This document shows, one piece after another, positions 4,593 through 6,098 of a stretch of DNA of 6,098 bases (position 1 is its first letter; each line of letters starts with the position of its first letter). The DNA lies in the NCBI GenBank assembly GCA_002327785.1, contig DCUI01000001.1, positions 1 to 6,098 on the forward strand, given 5' to 3'. Source of the stretch: Phycisphaerales bacterium UBA2218 (GTDB lineage Bacteria; Planctomycetota; Phycisphaerae; Sedimentisphaerales; Anaerobacaceae). The translations under genes and the position numbers were made by a program. Under the pieces are notes generated by a model that was given only the letters and a program-made list of their open reading frames with translations, was not told the origin of the DNA and ran no database searches.

Positions 4593-6098
4593 AGCTGAAG
4601 TTAAAACCCCTGCAAGCAAGAATCCTCGTCAAACTGGGCACCGCCCGGGATATCCCCTTTGACCATCTCGTCAAGGCCCTGATGCCCGACCACGAGATGC
4701 AGGGGATGTCCCTTGCGGAATGGGACAACGAGATACGCCTGAACATCGAGTTGCTGAAGGTTTATGGCGTCATCCAGATTACCGATCGCCTGGGCGTCAG
4801 GATCTGCGTCGCCCCGGACTTCGTCGTCCGCTGGGCCGACGTGCATCGGGTGCGCGCGGCCGCCGAAGGGAAGAAGTACAAGCCGTCGATGGCTATCCCC
4901 TTGGCGGTCGCCACCGTGCTGGCCACCGTCACTACCGGCTGCAGCACCTCCCCTGGAATGATCCAATCGACGCCGGCACCGGTGGTGAAACCCTACAACG
5001 CTGACGGGACCCCGCCGCCGGAGCGCATGGAGCAGTTCTACAACGCTCGCACCGGCAGCATGGTCTATCGCTTCTGCGTCGGCGATGAATGTCCGTTGCC
5101 GACACCGAAAAAGCCCGTCCCGACAATCTCCGTCGTCACGGAAGCCAATCCTGATGGCACAACAACTCCCGTCGAACAGAACGCCGCATTCTCGAGCGGA
5201 GAAGCCATCTCTCCGACCCGCAGCGCGTCCGAAACCCGGCAGGCGGTGCGCGAGGCGCTGTCCTCATCGAAGACGGCAAAAAACAATGCCGCTGCCGCGG
5301 CTATCGCCGCGCAGCTCAACGATCAACGCCGTGCCCTCCAGGCCGCCGCAGGCGTCGAGCAAAGCCCCGCTACGCCTGTAACGGCCCCAAAATTGTCTGT
5401 GAAGACGCTGGGGGTGGGCGGCGGCCAATCTCCGGCAGCGGCCCCGGTGCCGGTGGCAAAGCCGTCCGTACAGAACAATTCCACGGTCCTGCCTGCTACC
5501 GGCACGCGGATCCCGTCGTCGCCCTCAGCCAAGGCTTCGGTCCTCAACGGTCCAACGCTGGCCAGCGCCAACGCAGGCATGGCTCGTGAGGCCGTCGGCG
5601 GGGTGTCGGCAAACGCCCAAGTCTCCGAACCGCCGATGACGTCATCGGTTTCTGAAATCGACCAGATGGTGTCCATCGGGAAAACTGTCGTCGTTGCGAC
5701 CCACGCGGCCGACGCACTGGGCAGCAAAGCGATCGCCACGGCGATCGAAGACTTCCTCGCTGGCTGGGCAAGCAAGTGGTCCGCAAAGGACGCCGACGCC
5801 TACTTCAATCTGTACGCGAAGGATTTCTGGCCTAGTTACGGCCAGGCAAAGAACATGTCGACCTGGGAGCAGCAACGCCGCTCTGTCATGGTGCGCGCCG
5901 GCGCGATCAAGGTCGATGTCGATGTGGTCAAGGTCGAGGAAAAGGACGGCAAGGCGTCCGTCCGCTTCTGGCAGACCTACAAGTCGAAATCCTTCAAGTC
6001 GCGGGTGTTGAAGTCCCTTGCTCTGGTTAAGGCCGATGGTGAATGGAAGATTCACCGTGAGCGCCTGATCCCGGTCGAAGCAAAGGCCTCCAACGCTT
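4589..6098 (+). CDS. Membrane-anchored or lipoprotein-like protein with C-terminal NTF2-like domain (3' end outside window)
   Basis: 503 codons are visible and the frame is open at the right edge. Residues 1-100 are soluble-looking and may form a winged-helix-like fold: helices LQARILVKLG, FDHLVKALM and EWDNEIRLNIELLKVYG, then a hairpin-like ITDRLGVRICVAPDF. Next comes a basic KKYK, a hydrophobic segment (residues 101-117) and TTGC, with C118 followed by STSPG. This is either a membrane helix or a lipoprotein signal with an imperfect lipobox. Residues about 119-175 contain FYNARTGSMVYRFCVGDECP with a C163/C168 pair, then TPKKP. A long Ala/Pro/Ser/Thr/Val-rich linker (about 180-375) leads to an NTF2-like domain (about 382-495). 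That domain has the typical spaced residues: FLAGWASKWSAKDADAYF, YAKDFWP, W426, a strand ending VRFWQTYKS (458-466) and KADGEWKIHRERL. Related NTF2-like domains end many proteobacterial envelope proteins. Function is unknown; the C-terminal part is probably periplasmic. Confidence 0.85.
   Translation, partial: MKLKLKPLQARILVKLGTARDIPFDHLVKALMPDHEMQGMSLAEWDNEIRLNIELLKVYGVIQITDRLGVRICVAPDFVVRWADVHRVRAAAEGKKYKPSMAIPLAVATVLATVTTGCSTSPGMIQSTPAPVVKPYNADGTPPPERMEQFYNARTGSMVYRFCVGDECPLPTPKKPVPTISVVTEANPDGTTTPVEQNAAFSSGEAISPTRSASETRQAVREALSSSKTAKNNAAAAAIAAQLNDQRRALQAAAGVEQSPATPVTAPKLSVKTLGVGGGQSPAAAPVPVAKPSVQNNSTVLPATGTRIPSSPSAKASVLNGPTLASANAGMAREAVGGVSANAQVSEPPMTSSVSEIDQMVSIGKTVVVATHAADALGSKAIATAIEDFLAGWASKWSAKDADAYFNLYAKDFWPSYGQAKNMSTWEQQRRSVMVRAGAIKVDVDVVKVEEKDGKASVRFWQTYKSKSFKSRVLKSLALVKADGEWKIHRERLIPVEAKASNA
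5633..5648 (+). repeat. Perfect 16-bp palindrome inside the last gene
   Basis: CCGATGACGTCATCGG is a perfect inverted repeat without spacer, with TGACGTCA at its centre. It lies in coding sequence for the low-complexity linker. It could be a site for a dimeric protein, or chance. One such 16-mer is expected in about a tenth of windows this size under equal base use. Confidence 0.45.
5730..5747 (+). repeat. Inverted repeat with 8-bp arms and 2-bp spacer inside the last gene
   Basis: CGATCGCC-AC-GGCGATCG is a perfect inverted repeat in codons for KAIATAIE at the start of the NTF2-like domain. The 2-nt spacer is too short for a normal RNA hairpin loop unless the inner pairs open. It may only reflect repeated gcgatcg codon runs. 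Confidence 0.4.

Noticed and set aside
4720..5381. Alternative + strand frames (4720-5004, 4764-4961, 5085-5381)
   Set aside because: All lie inside the long gene starting at 4589, have biased Arg/Pro/Ser composition and no ribosome sites.

Overview
This is a gene-dense, high-GC window (roughly 60-65% by eye). Every convincing gene lies on the + strand. Codon use and gene style suggest a Proteobacterium of the Xanthomonas/Stenotrophomonas, Pseudomonas or Burkholderiales type. A UvrD-like helicase, a DUF559-type nuclease and a tyrosine-recombinase-like protein sit among many small, exported or membrane proteins of unknown function. That mix suggests the accessory part of a plasmid, integrative conjugative element or genomic island. 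This is inference: no relaxase, transfer ATPase or att site is visible here.

Layout: (1) nt 1-1093 is the C-terminal part of an SF1 UvrD/Rep-type helicase, cut by the left edge. (2) nt 1090-2219 holds four small genes: a 152-aa protein, a two-helix membrane protein, a 91-aa protein and a 46-aa single-helix membrane peptide. (3) nt 2216-2716 is a secreted four-cysteine protein. (4) nt 2713-3132 is a small PD-(D/E)XK endonuclease of the DUF559/Vsr-like group. (5) nt 3129-3428 is a tryptophan-rich protein with a C-terminal membrane helix. (6) nt 3443-4543 is a tyrosine-recombinase-fold protein that has lost most of its catalytic residues. (7) nt 4548-4592 is a possible 14-codon leader peptide. 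(8) nt 4589 to the right edge is a long protein with a cytoplasmic-looking N-terminal domain, a membrane or lipoprotein-like segment, a low-complexity linker and a C-terminal NTF2-like domain. It is cut by the window edge just after that domain.

Most neighbours overlap by four bases (ATGA, TTGA or GTGA) and the remaining junctions are very short. The block therefore reads as one translationally coupled transcription unit. I see no promoter, terminator, RNA gene, CRISPR array or insertion sequence, and no gene-free stretch longer than about 50 bases.

The points most worth following are the conserved-looking but catalytically degenerate recombinase, the helicase plus stand-alone nuclease in one operon, and the unusual architecture of the last gene, which could be a membrane-spanning regulator, a mis-started lipoprotein, or a gene with two products.
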